Below, piece by piece: positions 8,673-18,259 of a stretch of 64,000 nucleotides of DNA. The stretch spans positions 1 to 64,000 of the forward strand of contig NZ_JAPEIQ010000006.1 of assembly GCF_026041215.1 (NCBI RefSeq), written 5' to 3'. This DNA comes from Hoyosella sp. YIM 151337. Its GTDB lineage: Bacteria > Actinomycetota > Actinomycetes > Mycobacteriales > Mycobacteriaceae. Both the position numbers and the translations under genes were made by a program. A model generated the notes under the pieces. The model ran no database searches, was not told the DNA's origin, and was given only the letters and a program-made list of their open reading frames with translations. Each line of letters begins with the position of its first letter. The first letter of the stretch is position 1.

Positions 8673-9887
8673 TTATGGGTGGCTGGGAGCGGGTGTACCG
8701 GCGGCGGAGGTCGTCCGGCCGCTGAGTTCTTCACCCCGGAACCAGATGCGCACCGGCTCGAGGTTGTCGCCGAGGGCAACAATGTTCGCGGGGTATCGGA
8801 GGGCGATACTTCCAGCGTAGGCGCCGATCAGACGGGCTGGGGTCACGGTGGCGGCTTGCACGGCGCTCAGCAGGTCCACGCCCGCCGCGACGGTGTGGCG
8901 TACAACGTCGATCATGCTGGCTGTGCCGCCAGCGATGGGCAGCTTGCCGTCAGCTCCACGGTGGGCGGCGTCGCGCAGCCGGGCAACGCCCTCTTCGACG
9001 CGCACATCCAGCGCGCCCAGCATGTAGTCGCCGTCCGCCATACCGGCCGCTGCCATAGCGTCCGTTACTAGCGCGACTTGGCCTGGCCCTACAAGGTCGA
9101 ACACCATACGCACTGTCTCTGGGGCGAGATGCACACCGTCAGCGATCAACTCCACGACCATGTCGCCGGACGCTGCTGCACTGAGGCACGCGGAAACCGG
9201 GCCCGGTTCGCGATGCAAGAGCGGTGGCATCGCGTTGAAAAGGTGCGTTGCGCACCATTTCCCTGACGAAGACTGCAGCGCCTGTCGCGTGGTCGCCGCG
9301 TCCGCTGACGTGTGACCGACGCACGGCACCGCACCGCGCGCCCGCAGCAGCGCCACGAGCTCCGCGAAGTGTGCAGTCTCGGGGGCGAGCGTCTGGCTCA
9401 GGACCGTGCCGCCTCCGGCGTCGAGGACGCGGCCCAGCAACTTCGGGTCGCCAGGGATGATCGCAGCGGGGTCTTGCGCACCGCACTTCGCTGCCGACAG
9501 AAACGGCCCTTCGAGGTGAATTCCGGCGAGTTCACCGCGCTGTACCAGCGGTGCGAGCGCACACACCTGTGTCTCGAGCACATCCCCCGGCGCTGACACT
9601 AGGCTCGCCATCTGCGTGGTGGTTCCCCGTGACCGGTGGTAGGCGGCAGCCGCGCGCGCGGCATCCGGATCCCCGCTGAATCCTGCACCCCCACCCCCAT
9701 GACAGTGCAGGTCAACGAAACCGGGGACCAGCGTCGCACCGGTATCGGTCGCGTGACCGGTGAAGTCGCGTGCGTGGCCCACCCACGTGATCACACCGTC
9801 GCTGAACGTGACAACACCGTCGCTGATGACTTCGGTGCCGGTGATGATTCGGCCGTGCAGTGCTGTCATTTCCCGATCGGCATTCAT
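8673..9887 (-). CDS. nagA: N-acetylglucosamine-6-phosphate deacetylase
   Basis: A 404-residue amidohydrolase that removes acetate from GlcNAc-6-phosphate. Metal and catalytic motifs are visible in order: VDLHCHGGGG, HLEGPFL, VGHTSAD, HLFNAMPPL and the catalytic Asp in VTDAMAAAG. The ATG at 9887 overlaps the ptsI stop (ATGA), which indicates translational coupling; a second ATG six codons in (9869) is an alternative start. The next gene, nagB, uses its product. Confidence 0.94.
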   Translation of the reverse strand: MNADREMTALHGRIITGTEVISDGVVTFSDGVITWVGHARDFTGHATDTGATLVPGFVDLHCHGGGGAGFSGDPDAARAAAAYHRSRGTTTQMASLVSAPGDVLETQVCALAPLVQRGELAGIHLEGPFLSAAKCGAQDPAAIIPGDPKLLGRVLDAGGGTVLSQTLAPETAHFAELVALLRARGAVPCVGHTSADAATTRQALQSSSGKWCATHLFNAMPPLLHREPGPVSACLSAAASGDMVVELIADGVHLAPETVRMVFDLVGPGQVALVTDAMAAAGMADGDYMLGALDVRVEEGVARLRDAAHRGADGKLPIAGGTASMIDVVRHTVAAGVDLLSAVQAATVTPARLIGAYAGSIALRYPANIVALGDNLEPVRIWFRGEELSGRTTSAAGTPAPSHP

Positions 9888-11539
9888 GAGAGACCCACAT
9901 CGCTCAGCAGGCTGGCTGGGGCTAGGGCTCGCACAGCGCTGCGTGCTTGCGCAGCTGTGCGGGACTTGCGCGCTGCGGCCGCGAATTGCTGGCACTGTTC
10001 GTGCGTGACCGCGTGTAATGCTGTGCGCACCGCAGCGATCGCGCGCGGCGTCATCGAGAGACTGGATACGCCAAGCCCGGTGAAGACGAGCGCGAGCAGC
10101 GGATCGGCTGCTGCCTCCCCACACACGCCGACTGGCTTTCCCTCGGCCACAGCGGCGGTGAGAGCGACCAGGTCGAGCAGCGCTGGCTGCCACGGATCAA
10201 GCAGATGCGCGACTGCGCCGAGCATGCGGTCCGCCGCGAGCGTGTACTGCGTGAGGTCGTTCGTTCCAATGCTGACGAACGCGGCTTCGGTCAGAATGTC
10301 ACCGGCGCGCAAAGCAGCTGACGGGACTTCGATCATGGCGCCCGCAGTCTGAAGCCCGTACTGGCGAGCGAGCGCTGCGAACTCTGCTGCGTCGTCGGTG
10401 GTGGCGACCATTGGCGCCATCACCCACAGATCAGCGCTGGTTTCCGCGGCTGCCGCAGCAAGTGCGTGCAGTTGCGTCTCGAGAAGCGCTGGGAAGCGCG
10501 TTCTCGTCCGCAGTCCGCGTACGCCCAGCGCCGGATTCTCCTCGGTCCCAAGCGGCAGGAATGGAAGCGGTTTGTCCGCGCCCGCATCGAGCGTCCTGGC
10601 CACCACCTTCCGGCCCGGGAACTGCGCGAGAACGTCGACGTAAAGCTGTTTCTGCTCCTCGAACGACGGTGCCGACGCACGGTCGAGGAACGCGAACTCC
10701 GTGCGGAAAAGCCCGACACCCTCCGCGTCAGCTTCGTGGGCGGCGGCGCTGTCCCCCGGTCCAGCGATGTTGGCAAGCAGGCTCACCCGATGCCCGTCCT
10801 GCGTCTGGCCAGGGCCACTCGTCAGCAGCGCCGTCGCTTCCGCCGCGGTTGCGGACAGCCGCTGCTCCTCTGTCGGGTCAGCGACCACCACGCCACGCGC
10901 CCCGTTGACGAGAAGATCGGTCCCCGCGCTGATCGCAGTAGCCCCAGACACGGCGACGACCGCCGGGATGCCCAGTGCCCGCGCCAGGATCGCCGTGTGA
11001 CTGGTCGGCCCGCCTTCCTCCGTGACGATTGCGGCCACATCGCTGCCACCGAGGGTGGCAGTGTCTGCTGGAGTGAGGTCCTTTGCCACCAGCACGTACG
11101 GGTATCCCGGTTGCGGGATGCCTGGCAGTGCAACGTTTTTGATGGATGCGACAACCCGGTCACGCACACCCCGCAGATCCGCAGCACGCTCGGCCATGTA
11201 GCCGCCGAGCCTCTCGAGCATCGTCGCGAACTCGGCGGCGGCGAGGGTGACCGCGTGAGCAGCTGGCGCGCCTTCGGTAATGTGCTTTTCGGCGGCTGCG
11301 TGCAGCGCGCTGTCGTCCGCGATCTGGGCAGCAACCTCGAGAACGTCGCGGGCATCGCCCTCACGGCGGCCAGCTTCTGCTCGCAACTGCATGACCGCAT
11401 TGGTGAAGCCGTTGCGCATGGCGGTGAGTTCGCCAGCCGTGTCGGCGCGCTCGTCTTCCGCGGACGTTGGCACGGGTGGTGCGAGCTGCAGGGCCGGGGC
11501 GATTACGGTGCCGGGGCTGACACCAATTCCGGTAAACAT
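9884..11539 (-). CDS. ptsI: PTS enzyme I (phosphoenolpyruvate-protein phosphotransferase)
   Basis: A 551-residue cytosolic protein that takes phosphate from PEP and passes it to HPr. The phosphorylated histidine is H181 in GGPTSHTAI. The PEP-binding barrel follows with the LFRTEFAFLDR motif and the C-terminal SIGTNDLTQYTLAADR and GVCGEAAAD blocks. It lies between ptsH and nagA in one operon, so general PTS proteins here are tied to GlcNAc use, as known in streptomycetes. Confidence 0.96.
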   Translation of the reverse strand: MFTGIGVSPGTVIAPALQLAPPVPTSAEDERADTAGELTAMRNGFTNAVMQLRAEAGRREGDARDVLEVAAQIADDSALHAAAEKHITEGAPAAHAVTLAAAEFATMLERLGGYMAERAADLRGVRDRVVASIKNVALPGIPQPGYPYVLVAKDLTPADTATLGGSDVAAIVTEEGGPTSHTAILARALGIPAVVAVSGATAISAGTDLLVNGARGVVVADPTEEQRLSATAAEATALLTSGPGQTQDGHRVSLLANIAGPGDSAAAHEADAEGVGLFRTEFAFLDRASAPSFEEQKQLYVDVLAQFPGRKVVARTLDAGADKPLPFLPLGTEENPALGVRGLRTRTRFPALLETQLHALAAAAAETSADLWVMAPMVATTDDAAEFAALARQYGLQTAGAMIEVPSAALRAGDILTEAAFVSIGTNDLTQYTLAADRMLGAVAHLLDPWQPALLDLVALTAAVAEGKPVGVCGEAAADPLLALVFTGLGVSSLSMTPRAIAAVRTALHAVTHEQCQQFAAAARKSRTAAQARSAVRALAPASLLSDVGLS

Positions 11540-11555
11540 CGTGGCTCGGCTCCGA

Positions 11556-11822
11556 TCAGGCGTCGAGGTCGGTGCTGAGCAGCGTGGCCAGAGAGTCGAG
11601 CACTTCCTCCGCGCCCTTCCCTTCCGCCGTAAGCGTCACGGTTTGCTGATGCGCGGCGCCAAGCGTCATGACTGCCAGCAGGCTGGTGGCGTCTACTGGT
11701 TCGCCACCGTCGACGGCGATGGTGACGGCGAGACCTGTCGCAGACGCGGCCTTCGCGAACTGGGCTGCGGGGCGGGCATGAAGTCCAACGGTTGATCCGA
11801 TCGTGGTGGTGCGGCTGAGCAT
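11556..11822 (-). CDS. ptsH: PTS phosphocarrier protein HPr
   Basis: An 88-residue protein. The phosphorylated residue is H15 in GLHARPAAQF. A serine at position 47 (TSLLAVMTLG) occupies the place of the regulatory serine of other HPr proteins, but this phylum mostly lacks clear evidence of HPr kinase control. It starts 16 bp before ptsI. Confidence 0.95.
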   Translation of the reverse strand: MLSRTTTIGSTVGLHARPAAQFAKAASATGLAVTIAVDGGEPVDATSLLAVMTLGAAHQQTVTLTAEGKGAEEVLDSLATLLSTDLDA

Positions 11823-11867
11823 GTGGTGGTTCCTTCGGTTGGTGGCTGAGCGAGGAGGGCGGGTGGA

Positions 11868-13100
<1,233 letters not shown>

Positions 13101-13172
13101 GAGAACCTCGATCGGGTGTCGGGTTGAGACGTGAAATTGTGGTCTTGCCCACTCTGGCTGTGACAGGTACTG

Positions 13173-13188
13173 TCTGGTTATGACCAGT
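13173..13188. promoter_or_regulatory. DasR-type (dre) operator, PTS divergent promoter
   Basis: TCTGGTTATGACCAGT lies between the divergent IIC and IIB genes. Its core (13174-13187) is identical to the core of the site upstream of the GntR gene at 15971-15986. It matches the known ACTGGTCTAGACCAGT-like DasR sites in arms and spacing, so the GntR protein likely represses both PTS transcripts. Confidence 0.8.
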
Positions 13189-13217
13189 GAGATCAGAATG
13201 GGCAATCACAGCACCGC

Positions 13218-13246
13218 TTGTCAATAGTCTGGTCAGAATTTATGTG
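13218..13246 (+). promoter_or_regulatory. Candidate promoter for the IIB-IIA genes
   Basis: TTGTCA (13218-13223) and TATGTG (13241-13246) are 17 bp apart. A TCTGGTC half-operator sits between them. The full operator lies 30 bp upstream. Confidence 0.35.
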
Positions 13247-13290
13247 ATCCGAACCATAGAGCAACGCTCTTCTCCACACAGGGAGTGACC

Positions 13291-13521
13291 ATGTCCAAGG
13301 CCGAAAGCATTCTCAGCGCACTCGGCGGCGCAGACAACATCGTCGAAATCGAAGCCTGCATCACCCGCCTTCGCACTGAGGTGAACGACGCTAACCTCGT
13401 CAACGACGAGGCACTCAAAGCCGCTGGCGCGCACGGCGTCGTTCGCGCCGGGTCGATCGTCCAAGTTGTCGTGGGACCGGAGGCGGAGAACCTCGCCGAA
13501 GACATCGACGACCTTCTGTGA
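13291..13521 (+). CDS. PTS subunit IIB, glucose/GlcNAc type
   Basis: A 76-residue cytosolic protein. The phosphorylated cysteine is C23 in EIEACITRLR, the standard IIB motif of this family. The ATG follows GGGAG by five bases; a GTG two codons upstream would overlap that box. It is transcribed divergently from IIC and is nine bases ahead of the IIA gene. Confidence 0.94.
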   Translation: MSKAESILSALGGADNIVEIEACITRLRTEVNDANLVNDEALKAAGAHGVVRAGSIVQVVVGPEAENLAEDIDDLL

Positions 13522-13530
13522 GCTGACGAT

Positions 13531-13980
13531 ATGAATCTTGTGAGCCCCCTGCCCGGAACAGTCGTCGCACTGACCACTGTGTCTGATCCAGTCTTCGCCC
13601 AGCAGCTCGTCGGCGCCGGAGCTGCCGTAAAACCCGCACGCTCAGGTGAAAAGCTCACTGCGGTCGCACCCATCAGCGGCACGATAGCAAAGCTGCACCC
13701 CCACGCATTCGTCATCGTCGGCGATGAGGGCGTTGGCGTGCTCGTGCACATCGGTATCGATACCGTCCAGCTGAAGGGCGAGGGCTTCGCGCTCCTCGCG
13801 GCCGAAAAGACCCGAGTCAACGCGGGCGACCCGGTCGTCACCTTTGACCCAGAAGCCGTTGTCGCGGCAGGTTACGACGATATTTGTCCCGTGGTGGTTC
13901 TCGACAGCAAGCCAGATACAGCCACCGTCACCGCGACCGAGGTGGCCGCCGGCGATCCCCTGCTCACCTGGCACCCATGA
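13531..13980 (+). CDS. crr: PTS subunit IIA, glucose type
   Basis: A 149-residue protein. The active histidine is H73 in VGVLVHIGIDTV; the partner histidine is H58 in HPHAF. It passes phosphate from HPr to IIB. The length and the closing LLTW motif fit free-standing IIA-Glc. It may also carry a regulatory role, as Crr does elsewhere, but nothing here proves that. Confidence 0.94.
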   Translation: MNLVSPLPGTVVALTTVSDPVFAQQLVGAGAAVKPARSGEKLTAVAPISGTIAKLHPHAFVIVGDEGVGVLVHIGIDTVQLKGEGFALLAAEKTRVNAGDPVVTFDPEAVVAAGYDDICPVVVLDSKPDTATVTATEVAAGDPLLTWHP

Positions 13981-13991
13981 TTGTGCACGGC

Positions 13992-14035
13992 CTGTGGGAG
14001 TTTGCACGGGGCATACGCAGTGCAAACTCCCACAG
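13992..14035. terminator. Perfect 16-bp stem, bidirectional terminator
   Basis: CTGTGGGAGTTTGCAC (13992-14007) pairs fully with GTGCAAACTCCCACAG (14020-14035) across a 12-base loop. It lies between the converging crr and aldo-keto reductase genes and can stop both transcripts. Confidence 0.75.
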
Positions 14036-14046
14036 CCGGTGAGAAC

Positions 14047-15105
14047 CTAGTGCTCTTTCGATGCAGTGGCGTCGCCCCATAGATTGATTCCGAGATCGAC
14101 CGCGTGCTCGTCGATGCGCGCGAGCTCCTCAGGCGTGAAACTCAGGTGCTGGACTGATGCGAGGTTCGCTTCGAGCTGCGCGACGCTCGAGGCGCCGATT
14201 AGCGCCGACGTCACCGGGTAGGCCTGCCTGCGCAGCACCCACGAAATCGCGAGCTGCGCCAGTGACTGGCCGCGTGCTGCCGCGATCTCGTTGAGCGCAC
14301 GCACGTGCTCCAGGTTCTCCGACGCGACCATGCTCTGCGCTAGGCTCTTTCCGGCCGCAGCTCGCGAATCCGCGGGCACGCCACCGAGATACCGATCAGT
14401 GAGCAGCCCTTGAGCCAACGGCGAAAAAGCGATCACGCCGAGCCCTTCATCGCTAGCTGCCTGCAACAGTGACGGCTCCCCGTCCTCCACCCAGCGGTTC
14501 ACCATCGAGTACGACGGCTGGTGTATCAGCAGCGGGGTGCCGAGTTCGCGCATGATCTTCGCAGCCTTGCGGGTTAGTGTCGGGCCGTAGGACGATATCC
14601 CCGCGTACAGCGCCTTCCCGGACCGGACGGCCTGATCCAGCGCCCCCATCGTCTCCTCCAGCGGCGTTTCCGGGTCCGGCCGGTGGCTGTAAAAGATGTC
14701 AACGTAGTCGAGGCCCATCCGCTGCAGCGACTGATCCAGCGATGCGAGCAGATACTTACGCGACCCGCCGAAACCGTAGGGGCCCGGCCACATATCCCAG
14801 CCAGCTTTAGACGAGATGATGAGTTCATCCCGGTAGCGCCGGAAGTCCTCCGCGAGCACGCGTCCAAAGTTGATTTCCGCCGACCCGTACGGCGGGCCAT
14901 AGTTGTTTGCCAGATCGAAATGCGTGACACCGAGATCGAAGGCGCGGCGCAGGATCGCCCGCTGCGTTTCGAGCGGCTTATCGTCACCAAAGTTGTGCCA
15001 CAGGCCGAGCGATACTGCGGGCAATTTGAGGCCACTGCGGCCGCAGGTGCGATACGGCATCGGCTCGTATCGCTGCGCTGCGGCCTCGTAAGCGTCGTAA
15101 ACCAC
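14047..15105 (-). CDS. Aldo-keto reductase, YghZ/Kv-beta type
   Basis: A 352-residue NADPH-dependent oxidoreductase. The catalytic set is visible: Asp and Tyr in FDLANNYGPPYGSAE, Lys in ISSKAGWDMWPG and His in FYSHRPDP. The GWDMWPGPYG stretch is typical of the L-glyceraldehyde-3-phosphate reductase group. The GTG start has GGAAGG upstream. It is 18 bp behind the GntR gene, so both are likely one transcript under the operator at 15971-15986. Its role in amino-sugar use is not obvious; methylglyoxal or glyceraldehyde-3-phosphate handling is a guess. Confidence 0.9.
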   Translation of the reverse strand: MVYDAYEAAAQRYEPMPYRTCGRSGLKLPAVSLGLWHNFGDDKPLETQRAILRRAFDLGVTHFDLANNYGPPYGSAEINFGRVLAEDFRRYRDELIISSKAGWDMWPGPYGFGGSRKYLLASLDQSLQRMGLDYVDIFYSHRPDPETPLEETMGALDQAVRSGKALYAGISSYGPTLTRKAAKIMRELGTPLLIHQPSYSMVNRWVEDGEPSLLQAASDEGLGVIAFSPLAQGLLTDRYLGGVPADSRAAAGKSLAQSMVASENLEHVRALNEIAAARGQSLAQLAISWVLRRQAYPVTSALIGASSVAQLEANLASVQHLSFTPEELARIDEHAVDLGINLWGDATASKEH

Positions 15106-15123
15106 GGTGGTAGTCCTTCCCTG

Positions 15124-15921
15124 TCAGCGCACCTGCCCCGTGTTGGAGCCACCCTGCGGTGACGTCTCATCCAGGCTCATCTGGAGCTGGTACCGATCAC
15201 CGCGATAGGTGGAGACAGCGCGCTCAATCGGCAATTTGTCGCTATAGGACACCCGGTCGAACACCAGCACCGGATCCCCTTCATCTACCTGCAAATGGCG
15301 CGCAGTCTCAGCCGGACACGCGCGAGCAGCCACTGACTGTTCCGCTCGGTTGATTGGCACGCCGTATTTGTTATCGAACTGCTCGTACAGCGACGCCTCA
15401 AGATCCGCAGACAGCAAATCAGGAAGATACGCCGGGTTGTACCAGCCGTCGTCCACACTAATAGGCTGCTCGTTCGCAAGCCGCAGGCGGACGATATGGA
15501 AGGCCTCGTCGAAGGGCCGCAAGCGAAGCAGTGACGCGACGTCCGGTGGCGGGACCGCCCGTTCGGCCTGGAGGACCCGCGTTGAGGGGATGGCGCCGGC
15601 GCGGCGCATGTCTTCGTGAAAAGACGCGAGGTGCAGCGTCGAGCGCACTGCCCTGCGCGCCACGAACGTGCCTTTGCCCGGGACCCGCTCGAGCACCCCG
15701 TCAGCGACGAGCTGGCCGACCGCCTCCCGGACCGTAATACGGCTCACGCCGTATTCGTCGACCAGTTTTCGCTCACTGGGCAGCATGTCACCAGGCTGGA
15801 GGGCGGTGCGGCACAAGTCGAGGAGGATCGCGCGCAACTGTTCATGCTTGGGAATCGGCCCGTCAGCGAGAACCTGCTGCACAGCTCGGTCAGGCAGGGT
15901 GGGGTTCTCAGACACGGTCAA
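15124..15921 (-). CDS. GntR/HutC-family regulator, DasR/NagR-like
   Basis: A 265-residue repressor. The N-terminal winged helix (about 25-95) has the signature LPSERKLVDEYGVSRITVREA; the C-terminal UTRA ligand domain (about 110-250) is of the type that binds GlcN-6-P or GlcNAc-6-P in DasR and NagR. The local nag and PTS genes and two matching operators support this role. It probably controls itself: the operator at 15971-15986 overlaps its promoter, with a TATACT -10 at 15954-15959 on the minus strand. Confidence 0.9.
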   Translation of the reverse strand: MTVSENPTLPDRAVQQVLADGPIPKHEQLRAILLDLCRTALQPGDMLPSERKLVDEYGVSRITVREAVGQLVADGVLERVPGKGTFVARRAVRSTLHLASFHEDMRRAGAIPSTRVLQAERAVPPPDVASLLRLRPFDEAFHIVRLRLANEQPISVDDGWYNPAYLPDLLSADLEASLYEQFDNKYGVPINRAEQSVAARACPAETARHLQVDEGDPVLVFDRVSYSDKLPIERAVSTYRGDRYQLQMSLDETSPQGGSNTGQVR

Positions 15922-15970
15922 CCTCTCGCACGGACATCGTGACGGGCAGCTTCAGTATAGCGTGGTCATT

Positions 15971-15986
15971 GCTGGTTATGACCAGA
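15971..15986. promoter_or_regulatory. DasR-type (dre) operator before the GntR gene
   Basis: GCTGGTTATGACCAGA has the same 14-bp core as the PTS site. It lies 50 bp upstream of the regulator start and about 12 bp upstream of its -10 box, so bound repressor would block polymerase. Confidence 0.75.
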
Positions 15987-15999
15987 CTCGGGCGCTAAA

Positions 16000-16060
16000 T
16001 TCACCAGAAACGCGTCAGATTCATCGGTTAAGGCCGTGAATCTGACGCGTTTCTCGTGAA
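16000..16060. other. Very long intergenic hairpin (18 + 5 bp stem)
   Basis: AGAAACGCGTCAGATTCA (16006-16023) is perfectly complementary to TGAATCTGACGCGTTTCT (16037-16054). After one C-C mismatch five more pairs follow (TTCAC with GTGAA). The loop is 13 bases. It lies between the BI-1 gene terminator and the GntR operator and has no T-run, so it need not be a simple terminator. Confidence 0.65.
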
Positions 16061-16078
16061 TCTGTGGGGCTGCGGCGC

Positions 16079-16108
16079 AAACAAAAACGGCCCCCGAGTT
16101 GGGGGCCG
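16079..16108 (-). terminator. Rho-independent terminator of the BI-1 gene
   Basis: An 8-bp GC stem (CGGCCCCC with GGGGGCCG, loop GAGTT) is followed on the minus strand by GTTTTTGTTTG, 20 bp behind the BI-1 stop codon. Confidence 0.85.
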
Positions 16109-16125
16109 GTTTCGTTGAGGCGAGA

Positions 16126-16965
16126 TCACTCCTGGTTGAAGTAGCTCAGCAGGCGCAGGATCTCGATGTACAGCCAGACGAGTGTGATGGTGAGGCCGAG
16201 TGCGACGCCCCAGGCGGCACGCTCCGGTGCGCCCTGGCGGATCATCTCGTCAGCGGCGTCGAAGTCGATCAGGAAGCTGAACGCTGCGAGGCCAATCACG
16301 AAGAGCGAGAAGATGATCGCGAGCGGGCCACCGTCGCGGAGGCCGAAGCCACCGTCCATGAAGAAGCTGGCAACCAGGTTGCCGATCATCAGCACAAGCG
16401 CGCCGAAGATGCCGGCAACCACCATGCGTGTCATGCGCGGCGTCACGCGGATTGCACCGGTCTTGTACACCATCAGCATGCCGAAGAACACGCCGAAGGT
16501 ACCGAGCACCGCCTGGCCAATCAGCGCACCCGCGGAGATACCGGCGACCATGACATTCGCGAACAGCCACGAAAGGCCACCAACGAACAAGCCCTGGGCA
16601 GCCGCGTAGCTGAGCACGATGGCCGGGTTGTCCATCTTCTTACCGAAGACGGCAACAAGTACGAGGACCAGGCCGACGATCATGCCGCCGAAGACGAGGA
16701 TCGGCGCGAGACCTGGGTTGGTGTTGGTGAGGAAGTAAGACAGGACCGCGGTGACGGTCAGGACACCAAGAGTGGTGCCGGTCTTTGTGACGACATCATC
16801 GACCGTCATCGCCCGCTGCGGGGCGGATGGCGTGTACTGCGGCGCCGTCTGCTGGCCGTACTGGTAGGCAGCCTGCGAAGCGCCTGCCGATCCACTACCG
16901 AATGTTGCGTAACCCCCGGGGCCTTTCGGCAGGTTCTTGAACACCGGGTTGCTGGTGGTGCGCAC
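16126..16965 (-). CDS. Bax inhibitor-1/YccA family membrane protein
   Basis: A 279-residue protein with a soluble Gln/Ala/Tyr-rich N-terminus (about 50 residues) and seven hydrophobic segments. The family is known for calcium-leak or protease-interaction roles; the bacterial function is unclear. The start at 16965 (GTG, VRTTSNPVFKNLP) is picked because AGGGA lies upstream and mycobacterial relatives begin similarly; an ATG-type start at 17004 is possible. It ends at a strong terminator and stands alone. Confidence 0.85.
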   Translation of the reverse strand: MRTTSNPVFKNLPKGPGGYATFGSGSAGASQAAYQYGQQTAPQYTPSAPQRAMTVDDVVTKTGTTLGVLTVTAVLSYFLTNTNPGLAPILVFGGMIVGLVLVLVAVFGKKMDNPAIVLSYAAAQGLFVGGLSWLFANVMVAGISAGALIGQAVLGTFGVFFGMLMVYKTGAIRVTPRMTRMVVAGIFGALVLMIGNLVASFFMDGGFGLRDGGPLAIIFSLFVIGLAAFSFLIDFDAADEMIRQGAPERAAWGVALGLTITLVWLYIEILRLLSYFNQE

Positions 16966-17209
16966 CTTAGGATGTCCCTTCCGTTCTGTGCCGGGCTTCT
17001 GCACACGCCGTTGCCGGTCCAGTGCCCGATGGTGTCTCCCGATTCTGCAACGTCAACGAACAAGTAGTTCGGGGAGTTCCCAGCGCCGGAAACTCACATG
17101 AGCCACATGTTCCTCAACAATGCCTCCCCCGGAACTTTACCCGCTCTTTGCTACGACGTCTGTGTAGTGCGGCACACAAGCGCCTGATCAGGACCGAATC
17201 GTTAACTCA

Positions 17210-17725
17210 TCAGCGCAGCGGGAACTCGTGGAAAATATGGAACGCCCGGTTCGAGTAGACGAGCGGGAGCGCCGTTGACTCGGTCTGGCGCACGCTCAGC
17301 ACCTCCGCGGCGACGATCGACGAATCCCCCACGTCGAGGTGTCCGAGATGACGGCAGCGCAAGTACGACTTCGTCTCAACGAGGATCGGTTCGCCCGTCG
17401 GCAGATACTCCCACGCCATATCGTCACCGAAGCGGACGCTTCCCGGCTTCGCGAACGTCTGGGCAAGCTTCAGGTCCGCAGCATCGAGCAGGTGGACGAC
17501 AACGGTTTCCGCGCTGCGCACGATTTGCGCGGATGCCGTCGTCGTCGAAATTGTGAATGACAGCGCGGGTGGATCAATTCCTACCGACGCGACCGAGGAC
17601 GACAGGATCCCCGCTGGCCCGTCAGGACCGCTCGCCGAAATTATCGCGAGGCCTGCCGGGTGCCGCCGAAACGCGTTACGGAACAAGTCACTGACGGATG
17701 GCTGCGCCTCGTGACCCACCGACAT
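17210..17725 (-). CDS. Flavin reductase domain protein
   Basis: A 171-residue FMN-binding split-barrel protein of the kind that supplies reduced flavin to two-component monooxygenases. Typical marks are FRRHPAGLAIISA, PPALSFTIS, and a GDSSIVAAEV strand near the end. The ATG at 17725 has AGGGA upstream; an earlier in-frame start adds an Arg-rich tail and is unlikely. No matching large monooxygenase component sits beside it. Confidence 0.83.
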   Translation of the reverse strand: MSVGHEAQPSVSDLFRNAFRRHPAGLAIISASGPDGPAGILSSSVASVGIDPPALSFTISTTTASAQIVRSAETVVVHLLDAADLKLAQTFAKPGSVRFGDDMAWEYLPTGEPILVETKSYLRCRHLGHLDVGDSSIVAAEVLSVRQTESTALPLVYSNRAFHIFHEFPLR

Positions 17726-17861
17726 CGCCCGTCCCTTGCCTTCCCGTTCCCTGCATCGCTGCATCCTCGACCTTAGATGCACCATGAGCACTTGTCTGCT
17801 CACAGGTATACCCTCGCGGACGATACTGAACTCATCAGCACAAGAAAGAGGTACTCACGCA

Positions 17862-18242
17862 GTGGCCGAGGGTGCCCGCACACGCAGCCTGACATTCAAA
17901 CTGTCGATCGCGGCTGCCGTTGCGCTATTCGCTCTGACCGTCGCGTTCGTCGTGATGTGGTCCCAGCGTGAACGCGGCATCCCGGAGGCGCTCGCGCACG
18001 TGTACTGCGAAGAAACGGTTCTTCGCGTGATGCAGATTCCCGACGGCGCGCGTTTCTCCGGTATCGGAGCCACGCAAGACGAACCGTTCACGTGGCAGAT
18101 CAGCGGGCGTGTGCGCGGTGAGGACGCCGCCGGGGAAGATGTTGATTCGGCGTATTACTGCGATGTCCACGGCGATGCCGAAGGCACGATGACAAGCATC
18201 ACCATCGATATCGATGGTGAGCGATACTTCGATTATCCCTGA
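17862..18242 (+). CDS. Hypothetical single-span membrane protein
   Basis: A 126-residue protein with a basic N-terminus, one hydrophobic span (about residues 10-32) and an extracytoplasmic domain with two cysteines (HVYCEET and AYYCDVHG) that could form a disulfide. I do not recognise a family. The GTG start is supported by GAGG about ten bases upstream. It converges with the lipoprotein gene that ends 17 bp away. Confidence 0.65.
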   Translation: MAEGARTRSLTFKLSIAAAVALFALTVAFVVMWSQRERGIPEALAHVYCEETVLRVMQIPDGARFSGIGATQDEPFTWQISGRVRGEDAAGEDVDSAYYCDVHGDAEGTMTSITIDIDGERYFDYP

Positions 18243-18259
18243 CGCCGGACCGCTGCGAA

